Source: Fibrobacterota bacterium (GTDB lineage Bacteria; Fibrobacterota; Fibrobacteria; UBA11236). From it: a DNA stretch of 64,000 nt. Every line of letters starts with the position of its first letter. Positions within the stretch are counted from its first letter, which is position 1. The notes beneath the pieces were generated by a model. It was not told the origin of the DNA. It was given only the letters and a program-made list of their open reading frames with translations, and did no database searches. Positions 50,814 through 59,568 of this stretch are shown here, piece by piece. The stretch covers positions 1-64,000 of the forward strand of contig JAQBPO010000041.1 in NCBI GenBank assembly GCA_028287465.1. Reading direction: 5' to 3'. Both the position numbers and the translations under genes were made by a program.

Positions 50814-51698
50814 ATGCCGAAGTTGAAGGAAATCTTACAGCGGGAATCGATGCGATCCATCAAGTCCGCGGCGGCTCCCGCAGCGGCGGGGAAGGCGCGC
50901 GGCGAAGAGGTGATCGGCCTCAAGGGCATCGTGCTGCGCCGGGAAGAACGCCTGGTCCTCAAGGACATCGGACTCTCCATCCAACGGGGCCAGCACTGGG
51001 TCCTGATCGGGCCCAACGGAAGCGGCAAGAGCTCCCTGCTCGGCGTCCTGCAAGGTCTGCTCTGGCCCATCGAAGGGGAGATCCGCGTGCTCGGCCGTCG
51101 TTTCGGGGAAAGCGACCTCAGCGAGCTGCGCCGCCTCATCGGCTGGGTCGGGAACGAAATCGAACCGGAGTTCCCGGCCTGGCAGAGCGTGGAGGAGATC
51201 ATCTGGTCCGGCGGCGTCGGGACGGTGGGCCTGCGCTTCGATCGACCCACCGCGGCGGACCGCGCCCGCGCCAAACGCCTCATGACCGCAGCAGGCATCG
51301 CCCACCTGGCCCATCGCCGGTTCCAATTCCTGAGCCAGGGGCAAAGACGCATGGCCACCATCGTCCGCGCCTTGATGGTCAAACCGGGGCTCCTCATCCT
51401 GGACGAACCCGCCTCGGGCCTGGATCCGGTGGCGCGGGAGGGTTTCCTGGCCCGGCTTTCGGCCCTGATGCGGACCCCGGCCGGACCGGTTATCCTCTAC
51501 GTGACCCACCATGTGGAGGAAATCATCCCGTCCTTTACCCATGTGCTGATGCTGAAGGGCGGGAAGGCCGTCAGCATGGGCGCTATCGAAGGGACCCTGA
51601 ACGCGAAGAACCTGGGCAAGGTGTTCGGGAAGGCGGTGGAATTGAAAAGGCTCGATGGGCGATATACCCTGAGACTGGCGGGCCGCCGAGGGGCGTAG
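50814..51698 (+). CDS. ABC transporter ATP-binding protein, ModF/YlmA-like
   Basis: 294 aa from ATG 50814 (GGCGGAG upstream). Walker A GPNGSGKSS, Q-loop region ELRRLIGWVGNEIEP, signature FLSQGQRR, Walker B LLILDEPASGLD, and the H-loop VTHHVEEII are all present, so it is a complete ATPase. The sequence is nearest to single-domain ATPases of the ModF/YlmA type. No permease or binding protein lies nearby. The frame is open upstream to 50718 but overlaps the PEGA gene promoter. Confidence 0.8.
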   Translation: MPKLKEILQRESMRSIKSAAAPAAAGKARGEEVIGLKGIVLRREERLVLKDIGLSIQRGQHWVLIGPNGSGKSSLLGVLQGLLWPIEGEIRVLGRRFGESDLSELRRLIGWVGNEIEPEFPAWQSVEEIIWSGGVGTVGLRFDRPTAADRARAKRLMTAAGIAHLAHRRFQFLSQGQRRMATIVRALMVKPGLLILDEPASGLDPVAREGFLARLSALMRTPAGPVILYVTHHVEEIIPSFTHVLMLKGGKAVSMGAIEGTLNAKNLGKVFGKAVELKRLDGRYTLRLAGRRGA

Positions 51699-51800
51699 CG
51701 GAGGGGGAAGAGCCCCTCACGAATCGTTCTCCGGGATCCGGACTCCCGACCCATTCCGCGATTGGACTCTTGGACCGGCCTTCAAGACCGGCCCCCGGTG

Positions 51801-53333
51801 CTACGGATAATCCGGCCTGGTCCTGGAGGAATCCCGGGTGGAGGGGGCGGGCTTGCTTTCCTGGGGCCGGGGATTGTAATCCCCGTATACGCCTTCGCTC
51901 TCCCTGGATTCCCGGATATCGTTCTTCGCGAGATCGTCCGGCCGGCCGGCCTGGGCCACGATATGCGGGGTCACGAAGATGATCAGATCGCGTTTGCTGG
52001 TCGAGCTCGCGGTATGCTTGAACAGGTAGCCGATCAGGGGGATGTCCTTGAGGAGCGGCACGCCGGTTTCCGTATTGGTTTCCTCCTTGGTCGTGAGCCC
52101 GGCTATGACGACCGTCTCGCCGTCGCTCACCACCACCGTGGTCTTGGCGGATTGCTTCTGCAGGATAGTGCCGGCGCTCGGATCCACGCGGAAGGAGTTC
52201 TTCTCCGGATTCAGGTCGAGGAGCACGCGGCCGTCCGCGGTGACATGGGGCGTGACGGTCAGGGAGGTGCCGGCATCCTGCAGCTGGATGGCCTGGCGCC
52301 CGTTCGCGTCCAACACCCGGATCGGGACCTGTTCGCCCATGAAGATGCGGGCCTCGGTATTGTCGATGGTGGTGATCTGCGGTTTCGCGAGCACCTCGCC
52401 GCGCAGGTTCTTGACCAGGTTGGCCACGGCCACGGCCAGGTTGCCGTTCAGCAGGCCGAAGGCGAATTGCGTCGTCGCTCCCGCCACGCCGCCGACCACG
52501 GCCGCCGCGGCGCCACCCGCCGCCGCGCCCGCGCCGGATCCGGAGGCCGATCCCGCATCGCCCGACTGCGCGCTCTGGTTGGAGGTTCCCAGCATCCCGA
52601 AATCCGTCTTCAGGCTCGCGTCCAGCTTACCGGGCTTGGTGGACAGGGCGGAGAGGATGCCGCTTCCCACGCCGAACTGCCAGTCGACGCCCACTTCCCG
52701 CAAAGCGTCCGCGTCCACCTGGATCAATTGGGCCTGGATGTTGACCTGATAGGTCTCGATGTCCAGATCCTTGACCGCCGCGCGGATCTCGCGGATGTTG
52801 GCCCGGGTGTCGAATACGAGCAAGGCGTTGTTGCGCTCGACCACGTTGACGCGGCCGCGCTGGGATAGGAGGCCCTTGATGGATTCCTCGAGATCCTTGG
52901 CCTTCGCGTTCTTGAGCTTGATGATATCGCGCATCAGCGGAGCCATCGAACCCGCCTGTTGCAGGGCGGCGGCGTTCTCGACCGAGGACTTGTTGAAGTC
53001 GGCCACGTTCTGCACGTAGAGGTAATTATCCTCCACCAGGTACTTCAGGCTGTACATCTGGCACAGGATGAGCATGGCTTCCTGCCAGGTCTTGTCGGTC
53101 AGCTGGAGGTTGACGTTCTGGCCCGTCACGTTGGGGGCCACCACGATATCCACCCGCCCCGAAACGGAGAGCGCCTTGAAGGCGGATCGGATCTCCATGT
53201 TGGAGAAGTTGAAATTCTGGCGGTGCGAGGGACCGCCCAGGGATTGGGGCGCGGGCGCCGTGGAATCCTGGGTGAACGCGGCGGTCGCGAGGCAGGCCAT
53301 CAGGCATATGCCCCGGAAAATCTGAAACGTCAT
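51801..53333 (-). CDS. pilQ: Type IV pilus secretin PilQ (short form)
   Basis: 510 aa with signal peptide (IFRGICLMACLATAAFTQ). After it come an STN-like domain (QNFNFSNMEIRSAFKALS to YLVEDNYLYVQN), secretin N repeats (LLSQRGRVNVVERNNALLVFD) and the secretin core (VLAKPQITTIDNTEARIFMGEQVPI, ETVVIAGLTTKEE, LLKDIPLIGYLF, RDLIIFVTPHI). A Gly/Ala-rich insertion (GSASGSGAGAAAGG) lies between N and core. It lacks the AMIN repeats usual in PilQ. It forms the outer-membrane ring. Its ATG overlaps the pilP stop (ATGA). Confidence 0.9.
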   Translation of the reverse strand: MTFQIFRGICLMACLATAAFTQDSTAPAPQSLGGPSHRQNFNFSNMEIRSAFKALSVSGRVDIVVAPNVTGQNVNLQLTDKTWQEAMLILCQMYSLKYLVEDNYLYVQNVADFNKSSVENAAALQQAGSMAPLMRDIIKLKNAKAKDLEESIKGLLSQRGRVNVVERNNALLVFDTRANIREIRAAVKDLDIETYQVNIQAQLIQVDADALREVGVDWQFGVGSGILSALSTKPGKLDASLKTDFGMLGTSNQSAQSGDAGSASGSGAGAAAGGAAAAVVGGVAGATTQFAFGLLNGNLAVAVANLVKNLRGEVLAKPQITTIDNTEARIFMGEQVPIRVLDANGRQAIQLQDAGTSLTVTPHVTADGRVLLDLNPEKNSFRVDPSAGTILQKQSAKTTVVVSDGETVVIAGLTTKEETNTETGVPLLKDIPLIGYLFKHTASSTSKRDLIIFVTPHIVAQAGRPDDLAKNDIRESRESEGVYGDYNPRPQESKPAPSTRDSSRTRPDYP

Positions 53334-55642
53334 TTTTTAGCCCCTTCCTTCGAGGAAACCAATTTCAAGCTATAGGATCGCGAGATCCCGTATTCGCTGA
53401 TGTCGAAGGTCACCGCGTCCTTGGAAATGCGCGCCACGCGTCCGTTGTGGACGGGATCGCCTTCCTTCACCGTAAAGGAGACCCCGGCCTCCTTGTTATG
53501 CTCGAGCACGGCCATCGGCTGCTGCGACTGCCAGATGATGCCCACCACTTTCATTTGATCGATGTCGATGCCGACGTCCGTGGAACCCTGTTCAACCGGG
53601 ATGAAGGGATCCCGGCGCCCGTAACTGTTGTAGGCGATGCGGTTCGCTTCCGGCTCGATGCGCTTCTTCTCGTCCTCCGCCGCGATTTTCTCCTGGGCCA
53701 GCTTGTTCGCCAGTTCCGGATTGTCCGCGATGGCCAGCTTGGGGCCGCCGGGGGACGCCATCGCGGCACCGTTGGAGGCCGCTTCCGGACCGGGATTCTT
53801 GCCGGCGGCCTGCGGGGCGCCGGGACGGGAACGGGCGTTCGCTTCCTGCAGGCCCTGGGGATCCTGCATGGCGGCGGCTTGGGCCTCCGCGTCGGCCTTC
53901 TTCTTGGCCAGCTCTTCCGCCTTGCGCGTCTTCTCGGCTTCCTTGGCGGCGAGGGCGGCCTGCTTGGCGTCCTCCTTGGCCTTGGCGGCGGCCGCTTTGG
54001 CTTCTTCCTTGGCGGCGGCGGCGGCCAGCCTTGCCTCTTCCTTCGCGGCGGCCGCGGCGGCCTTGGCCTGGGCGGCGGTCAGCTTGGATGCCTTGGCTTC
54101 GATTGTGCCCTTGATGGCCTTTTCCTGGCCCGGGGTCAGCTCATCCTCATAGACGGCCTCCGCGGCCCTGATGTATCCGGTATCGTTTCCCGATACCACG
54201 CGCAGGTTGGGGCCCTGGGCTTCGATCTTGGAGACCTTCTCTCCAATGGGGATCTTCCTCATCAATTTCCCTTTCGCCCCGGGCGCATCCTTCAAGGCGA
54301 CCGAATCCCGCAACAGGACCATGGTCTTGCTTCCCTTGCCCAGGGAGAAAATCCGGCTCGAGGACAGGCCTTTTCCAGCTCCGGCGCCCGCGCCGTTCCC
54401 GCGCCCCAGGCCGGCGGCCTCCAGGGCTTCGCCTTCCTGATGGGCGGATTTCACCGGCTCGCCGGTCTCCGCTACGCTTTCGCTGACCACGCCCTCGGGC
54501 TTGGCCGTGGTCCATTTGAACGCCGGGGCCGCGTCGCCCTTGCCGAGGCCGGACAGGGCCAGGCCGTTCTCTTGCGGGACGATCTGCACCGGGATATTGG
54601 GCGCCAACTGGATGCGCAATTGCAGGCGACCTTCCTTATTCGCGACCTTCAGCTTCCTGAAAACCGAGCTCTTGGGCAATACGTAATCCTTCTTGGCCAG
54701 GCCCGAGGTGACTCCCGCCAGGGACAGTTCCAGCCAGGAGGAGTCCTTGGGGTCCTTCTTGGGGACGTAATTCGGCGGGGAAGGCGGATCGAAAACCAGC
54801 AGGAGATCCTCTTGCGCCGAGGTCACCATCAGCTTCACTTCCTTAAGGCTGGCCGCGGGGGTTCCCTCCGCCTCATCCGCCGGGGCGCCCGGCCCGGGTT
54901 CGGACTTCGGGATGCCCGGCTCGACAGGTAACGCCGGAGTAACGGGCTCGGCCCGGGAAGCCTCCTTGTTCGCGATGGCTTCCAACGCATCCGTCTCCGG
55001 AACGGCCTTGGGGCCCTTGCCGGTCTTGCCTGCGATGCCGGCGGGCGGGGCGACCGCCTTGGCGGACAGGTAGGACTCTTCTTCTTTCAGGGATTTGGCC
55101 AGGGACCAGGAGAATTTGCCCTTCGCCTTGCCCAGCATCACGTTGAGGACGCCCTTCGGCATCGGCTGGACGGAGGCGTCCCCGAGCGGGGGCTGCTTGA
55201 ATTTCAATTCCACTCCCAGGAAGCTCTTCCCGCTGGGGCTGGTGATCTTCTTGAGGAGGATTTCCTCGAGATCCGGGGCCGCGGCTTCGAGGGGGTGGCG
55301 CCCCAGGGGATAGGCGGATTCCGTCTCCAGGAAAGAGAGGGTGATGGTTCCCTTGGCCATGTCCGTCTTCTGGAAATAGAGGGGGTAATCGCCTTCCGAC
55401 CCGTTGGGCGAGAAGCCCAGCTTCAGGTGGGTCTGCCCGCCCGCCGTGATGAGCGAGACCTCCTTCAGTTCATGAGCGCTGGACGCGACGGCCAGTAAGG
55501 CCGCGTACAGGAAGGCCGCGGCCGCCAATGCGGGAGCGGCTTTCAAGGCTGTGCGGATGCGGTCGGATTTTCTCATGTTTTCGATTCTGGATGCTTTCCA
55601 CGTGCAAGCCGGCCGGCGCCGGAAGGCCTGCCCCGATTTCAT
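53330..55642 (-). CDS. pilP: PilP fused to an AMIN-like, SH3-like and coiled-coil region
   Basis: 770 aa, far above the usual 170-200 for PilP. After a long N-terminal region and hydrophobic signal (ALAAAAFLYAALLAVASSA) comes an AMIN-like beta domain (ELKEVSLITAGGQTHLKL), then a disordered stretch, a second AMIN-like region, an SH3-like segment (MVLLRDSVALKDAPGAKGKL, ending GNDTGYIRA), an Ala/Lys/Glu coiled coil and finally the PilP domain (YGRRDPFIPVEQG, VVGIIWQSQQPMAVLEHN). The start is set by an ATGA overlap with pilO at 55642; an in-frame ATG at 55576 gives a more usual signal peptide. It links PilO/N to the secretin. Confidence 0.72.
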   Translation of the reverse strand: MKSGQAFRRRPACTWKASRIENMRKSDRIRTALKAAPALAAAAFLYAALLAVASSAHELKEVSLITAGGQTHLKLGFSPNGSEGDYPLYFQKTDMAKGTITLSFLETESAYPLGRHPLEAAAPDLEEILLKKITSPSGKSFLGVELKFKQPPLGDASVQPMPKGVLNVMLGKAKGKFSWSLAKSLKEEESYLSAKAVAPPAGIAGKTGKGPKAVPETDALEAIANKEASRAEPVTPALPVEPGIPKSEPGPGAPADEAEGTPAASLKEVKLMVTSAQEDLLLVFDPPSPPNYVPKKDPKDSSWLELSLAGVTSGLAKKDYVLPKSSVFRKLKVANKEGRLQLRIQLAPNIPVQIVPQENGLALSGLGKGDAAPAFKWTTAKPEGVVSESVAETGEPVKSAHQEGEALEAAGLGRGNGAGAGAGKGLSSSRIFSLGKGSKTMVLLRDSVALKDAPGAKGKLMRKIPIGEKVSKIEAQGPNLRVVSGNDTGYIRAAEAVYEDELTPGQEKAIKGTIEAKASKLTAAQAKAAAAAAKEEARLAAAAAKEEAKAAAAKAKEDAKQAALAAKEAEKTRKAEELAKKKADAEAQAAAMQDPQGLQEANARSRPGAPQAAGKNPGPEAASNGAAMASPGGPKLAIADNPELANKLAQEKIAAEDEKKRIEPEANRIAYNSYGRRDPFIPVEQGSTDVGIDIDQMKVVGIIWQSQQPMAVLEHNKEAGVSFTVKEGDPVHNGRVARISKDAVTFDISEYGISRSYSLKLVSSKEGAKK

Positions 55643-56235
55643 CGCTTGGAAGTGAACGTCGTAAGTTGGAAATTGGCTACGATGGTGCGCGGCGTCTCGC
55701 CGTGCTCCTTGGCGTCCTCCACCTCCTTGTCCAGGTCGGGAGCCTTCTCGATCTGGAGCTTGTTGATGGCGGTGGGATAGCGGAAGTTCGCCACCTCCCC
55801 GAAGAGCATGCCCAAGGCATGATAGCTCGACGAGATGGTGATGGCGTAATGGTTCTCCTTGTAGAATTCCTTCTCCTCCACGCGCAGGGGCAGGAACTTG
55901 GTGGGAATCGTAAGGGACTTGCGCGTCACCGCGGTCAAATCGATCAGGCGTCGGGGGATGAGCTCTTCGTCCGGGAACATCTCCTGGAGCTTGGCGAACT
56001 CGGTGTTGGCGAGCTCGATTTCGGACTCCAGGTCCTTGAGGCGCTGCTTCTGGGCCAGGATCTGGCGCAATTCGCCCTTCTTCTTCCGGATGTCGGTATC
56101 GAGGCGCTCGACCTTGTCGGAGTATTCCACGTATTCGGTCGCGTAGAAGTTGTAGCCCAGGTAGGCGATGATGAGCAGGGCGGCCCCGGCGAAGAGCCAG
56201 AGCCGGGCGTTCATGGTGAGGTTGAGGCCCTTCAC
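55639..56235 (-). CDS. pilO: Type IV pilus inner-membrane protein PilO
   Basis: 198 aa. One membrane segment (LWLFAGAALLIIAYLGYNFY, about 12-31), then a coiled coil (VERLDTDIRKKKGELRQILAQ), and a periplasmic ferredoxin-like domain with the YHALGMLFGEVANF motif of PilO. It dimerises with PilN and binds PilP. Overlaps pilN and pilP by four bases at either end (ATGA). Confidence 0.87.
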   Translation of the reverse strand: MKGLNLTMNARLWLFAGAALLIIAYLGYNFYATEYVEYSDKVERLDTDIRKKKGELRQILAQKQRLKDLESEIELANTEFAKLQEMFPDEELIPRRLIDLTAVTRKSLTIPTKFLPLRVEEKEFYKENHYAITISSSYHALGMLFGEVANFRYPTAINKLQIEKAPDLDKEVEDAKEHGETPRTIVANFQLTTFTSKR

Positions 56236-56885
56236 GCGCCCTCCTTGCGTTTCGCGGGCTGGACCATCAGCTGGTCTATGCCCACGTTCGGATTCAGGTT
56301 GATGCGGATGGTGTACATGAAGGAGCTCCGGTTGGCGTCCTTCTGGAGCTCGATGCTGTTCAGGAACACCTTGGCGAAGTATTCGTTCTTCTCCAGCTCC
56401 AGCATGTACTCGGCGATTTCCGGGAAGACGTAGGTGCGGCCCTTGACCTCCATCTCATTGTCGTTCTGCTCGGACTGCTTGATGGATTCGATCCACATGT
56501 TGAGGGGCATCGACTTGTTGATGCCCTCGAGGATGCGCACCCACTTGCGCTTGCTGACGCTGATGCTCTTGAGCGAATTGTTCTTCGCGGTCTTCTCGTC
56601 CCGGAGCTTCTCCAGCTCCTTGATGCGGGCGCCCACGTAGGAATTGGCGCCTATCTCCTTCTGGACCTCGGCCAGGGCCCCGCGCTTGCTTTCCAGGTTG
56701 GCCCGGAAGAAGGACTGCCCTATCAGATAGGCCGCCGCCACCCCGATCAGGGCGGTGGTCGAGACCAGTATGCGCATGTCGATCAGGAAGGAATAATCCT
56801 TCTTGACCACCCGGTACTCGATGGGCAGCAGGTTTACGTGGATGAAATCCGGCGCCTTCGCGCCCGTCAATTCTCTGGTGGCCAT
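56232..56885 (-). CDS. pilN: Type IV pilus inner-membrane protein PilN
   Basis: 217 aa. The N-terminal peptide FIHVNLLPIEYR is the segment that docks in the PilM groove. One membrane span (LVSTTALIGVAAAYLIG), a coiled coil and a periplasmic domain (KRKWVRILEGINKSMP, MWIESIKQSEQ) follow. Forms a heterodimer with PilO. Starts one base after the pilM stop (TAGC-ATG) and overlaps pilO. Confidence 0.88.
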   Translation of the reverse strand: MATRELTGAKAPDFIHVNLLPIEYRVVKKDYSFLIDMRILVSTTALIGVAAAYLIGQSFFRANLESKRGALAEVQKEIGANSYVGARIKELEKLRDEKTAKNNSLKSISVSKRKWVRILEGINKSMPLNMWIESIKQSEQNDNEMEVKGRTYVFPEIAEYMLELEKNEYFAKVFLNSIELQKDANRSSFMYTIRINLNPNVGIDQLMVQPAKRKEGA

Positions 56886-56886
56886 G

Positions 56887-57969
56887 CTATATCCGCCTCA
56901 AGGCCAGCCCGGTGGCCACCGTAAGGATGGTGGAGATGTTCTCCGGGATGGGGCCGCTGAATTTCTTCTCGTCGTACGCGATGTGCTGCAAGGGATTGGT
57001 GATCTCCACCTCGACGTTGTGCCGCTTGGCCAGGATGCCGGCCAGATCGCGGATGCAGGCGCCTCCGCCGCAAATCACCATCTTTTCCACCTTGAGGTTG
57101 TTCTCCGAGGACTGGAAATAGCTGAAGGCCAGGTCGATGCCCACGGAAAGCTCCTCGGCGGAGAATTCGATGCTCCGGTTGAGCGTGGCCGCGTTGTACT
57201 TGTCCGCGTTGTTGCCGCGCAGGATGTTGGCGGCCTCGTCGCGCTCCACCTTCAGGTTCTTCATGATGGTCTTCACGAAGAAGTCGCATGCGGTCGCGAT
57301 GTCGCGGGTGGAGTGGTAGGTGCCGTTCTTGAGGAAGGTGAGGTTGGTAAGGTGCTCGCCGATGTTGATGAGCGATACCACCTTGTTGGCGTCCTCCGCG
57401 GGGGCGGAGAGCAGGTAGGCGTTGGTCACGGCGAAGGCGTCCACGTCGATGACCACGGGGCGGAGCCCGGCCTCGTACAGCAGATCGATGTACGACTGCA
57501 TCACCTGCAGCTTGGCCGCCACCAGCAGCACTTCCATCTCGTCGTTCTCTTCGCTCTTGTGCAGGATCTTGTAATCGAGGGTGATGTTGTCCACGTCGAA
57601 GGGGCTGCGCTGCCCGGCCTCCATGAGGATGACCTCCTCGTCGCTCTCGCCCTTGCTGGACTTCAGCTTGATGCGATCCGCGATCACGCCGTAGGACCAG
57701 GACAGCGAAAGGATCACGTCCTTGATCTTGCCGGTGGGATCCGTGCGATGGACCAATGCCGTCAGGGACTGCAGCAGCTCGTCGCGGTTCTTGATCTCCC
57801 CGCCCACGATGGTGTCCGGCTTGAGCACGTGGATGCCGGCGCCCAACAGGACCGGGCCTCCGGGGCGATGCGCGATGCGCGAGATCTTGATGCTGTAATT
57901 GCCGATGTCGATGCCGACGGTCGTCGGTTCGCCCTGTATCGCGTTAAGCACTTTTTCCTTGAAGCCCAA
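56887..57969 (-). CDS. pilM: Type IV pilus cytoplasmic actin-like protein PilM
   Basis: 360 aa from TTG 57969, preceded by GGGGG six bases upstream. The actin/FtsA-like ATP site is GIDIGNYSIKISRI (about 18-31), and later VICGGGACIRDLAGIL. Binds the N-terminal peptide of PilN at the inner face of the membrane. It is first of pilM-N-O-P-Q, the order shared by most type IV pilus bacteria. A promoter (58035-58064, minus) lies 65 bases upstream. Confidence 0.92.
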   Translation of the reverse strand: MGFKEKVLNAIQGEPTTVGIDIGNYSIKISRIAHRPGGPVLLGAGIHVLKPDTIVGGEIKNRDELLQSLTALVHRTDPTGKIKDVILSLSWSYGVIADRIKLKSSKGESDEEVILMEAGQRSPFDVDNITLDYKILHKSEENDEMEVLLVAAKLQVMQSYIDLLYEAGLRPVVIDVDAFAVTNAYLLSAPAEDANKVVSLINIGEHLTNLTFLKNGTYHSTRDIATACDFFVKTIMKNLKVERDEAANILRGNNADKYNAATLNRSIEFSAEELSVGIDLAFSYFQSSENNLKVEKMVICGGGACIRDLAGILAKRHNVEVEITNPLQHIAYDEKKFSGPIPENISTILTVATGLALRRI

Positions 57970-58034
57970 CTAATGCCCCCGGCTCGGGATTCCCTGAACT
58001 TTCTCAATCCAGGCTTAATTTTCTCAACCCAGTT

Positions 58035-58064
58035 ATTATAGCACCGAGGGAAAACGGAATTCAA
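58035..58064 (-). promoter_or_regulatory. Promoter of the pilMNOPQ operon
   Basis: On the minus strand TTGAAT (58064-58059), 18-base spacer and perfect TATAAT (58040-58035). The leader to the pilM TTG is about 59 bases. The rest of the 280-base gap to the PilZ gene shows only purine-rich DNA and no gene. Confidence 0.65.
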
Positions 58065-58249
58065 TGAAGGAAGACGGGAAGAATTATGGACTTAGGGAAG
58101 GAGGAGGGAGGATCGCGGTCAAGGGGAAGTCAGATGCGGACGGCGCCGATGCCATTGGGCTCCGTTCCGTCGCGCGGACCCGGGCAGGGTGGACATCGGG
58201 GCACTAATGGAAACGGAAAAGGAGGGAAAGGGAAGCGGCGGTAAGCGCT

Positions 58250-59440
58250 TCAGTCGATCTTGATCGGTCCCCGCATCTGCGAATCGATCCGCTGCTTCTC
58301 GAACACGTAACGGACGATCTTCTCCTGGGCCGCGGTCTCCATGCTCATGAACTTCAGGTTATGCTCGAAGTCCTCGCGGTTGCCCTTGAGGACCGAGGTC
58401 ATGCGCATCACCTCGCTCTGCACGCCCCTCAGGGAGGTGCCGGGCAGATCGAAATTGACCGAAAGCTTGCATCCCTGGGGGATGGGCGACGAGAAACGCG
58501 CGCAGGTCCCGCCGCCGCTCAGATCAAGCATCCGGCCTTCCAGGACCATGCCTACGCCGGGCCCGCCGTTCTCCTTGGTCCATCCTTCCGGACGGGCCAT
58601 GACCGTGACCCGGCAGGGTATGTTCACGTCGATGCGGACCCAATTGCGCAATTGCTTGCGCTCCAGGGTGCGCGTATGCGGCAGGAAGATCTGGCGCTGG
58701 CCCAGGCGGGTGGCCATGATCGGGAGCCGCACCACGTATTCGCCGTCCCCGGAGCGGAGCAGGGAAAGGTCCACGGCCGCGCCCACCGCCACCGTGGGAG
58801 GGATTTCGGATTCGAGCGCCACCGTCCAGGTTTTCTCCTTCACCTCCATGACCCTGCCCTTGCGGACCGAGCCTTCGCCGTCGATGAGGCTCACGGGCAT
58901 GCCCTCCTCCAACTGGCGGGTGCTGTTGATGGGGACCTCGGGGGGCAGATGGGCGTAGCCCATCTTGAGGCGGAGGCCGCGCAGGAGGGCGTATTGCGTC
59001 TCGTCCCGGTCCAGTTGCCGGGCATTGTCCTTGAGGAAGGCCTCCAGGGCGTCCTCATAGATGAAAGAGGAATCGAAAACCATGTCCGCGCTGCTGACGT
59101 TGCCCTGTTCCACGATGCGGCGGAGGATGTCCGTCTCTTGCGGGGTGAGGCGCTTCAGCCCCGCCATCTCGGCGAAATACTGCCAGCCGATATCGATCTT
59201 CTCGCGCTGCTTGCTGTCCGATCGGATGATCTCGAAGACGACGAAGACGCCCATGATTGCCACGATGGCGAAGCCGCATACCGCGAGGGCGAAGGGGCTG
59301 ACCTTGCCGAACCCGCTGCCGAGCTCCTGCATCACTTCCAGGGAAGCGGCGGCGGAAGCCGGGCCCGGGAGGACGAGGGCGCAAACCACGGCGAGGGCGG
59401 CGCCCCGGGAAACCGGACGTATTGTGGCGTAAATCTTCAT
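58250..59440 (-). CDS. Membrane-anchored PilZ-domain protein, YcgR-like
   Basis: 396 aa. A signal-like start then a membrane span (FALAVCGFAIVAIMGVFVVFE, about 50-70), a cytoplasmic helical region, a YcgR-N-like beta domain (about 175-255), and a PilZ domain. The latter holds the RxxxR motif (LRNWVRIDV) and the DLSGGG motif that together bind cyclic di-GMP. Its position just upstream of the pil operon on the same strand suggests it regulates pilus or motility; that is inference. Followed by the 280-base pil promoter region. Confidence 0.8.
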   Translation of the reverse strand: MKIYATIRPVSRGAALAVVCALVLPGPASAAASLEVMQELGSGFGKVSPFALAVCGFAIVAIMGVFVVFEIIRSDSKQREKIDIGWQYFAEMAGLKRLTPQETDILRRIVEQGNVSSADMVFDSSFIYEDALEAFLKDNARQLDRDETQYALLRGLRLKMGYAHLPPEVPINSTRQLEEGMPVSLIDGEGSVRKGRVMEVKEKTWTVALESEIPPTVAVGAAVDLSLLRSGDGEYVVRLPIMATRLGQRQIFLPHTRTLERKQLRNWVRIDVNIPCRVTVMARPEGWTKENGGPGVGMVLEGRMLDLSGGGTCARFSSPIPQGCKLSVNFDLPGTSLRGVQSEVMRMTSVLKGNREDFEHNLKFMSMETAAQEKIVRYVFEKQRIDSQMRGPIKID

Positions 59441-59476
59441 TTTAATCGATCCAACCCAATTGTCGCATATTTTCAG

Positions 59477-59506
59477 TTGCCTGTCCTCCGTGGCGGGAGA
59501 TAAAAT
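59477..59506 (+). promoter_or_regulatory. Promoter of the HDOD gene
   Basis: TTGCCT (59477-59482), 18-base spacer and TAAAAT (59501-59506). The likely start codon at 59569 gives a leader of about 55 bases. Confidence 0.55.
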
Positions 59507-59568
59507 AAAGGCGCCGGATCCCGACCCTGTCTTTGGCAGGGGTGACGGGGAACCGGAGGGACGGTCGC

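Noticed and set aside
51699-51800. Possible terminator between the ABC ATPase gene and pilQ
   Set aside because: The ACCGGC words are direct repeats and do not make a stable stem; no T-tract is present.
57970-58249. A further gene in the 280-base gap between pilM and the PilZ gene
   Set aside because: Short frames here lack a ribosome-binding site and the region holds the pil promoter and purine-rich DNA only.
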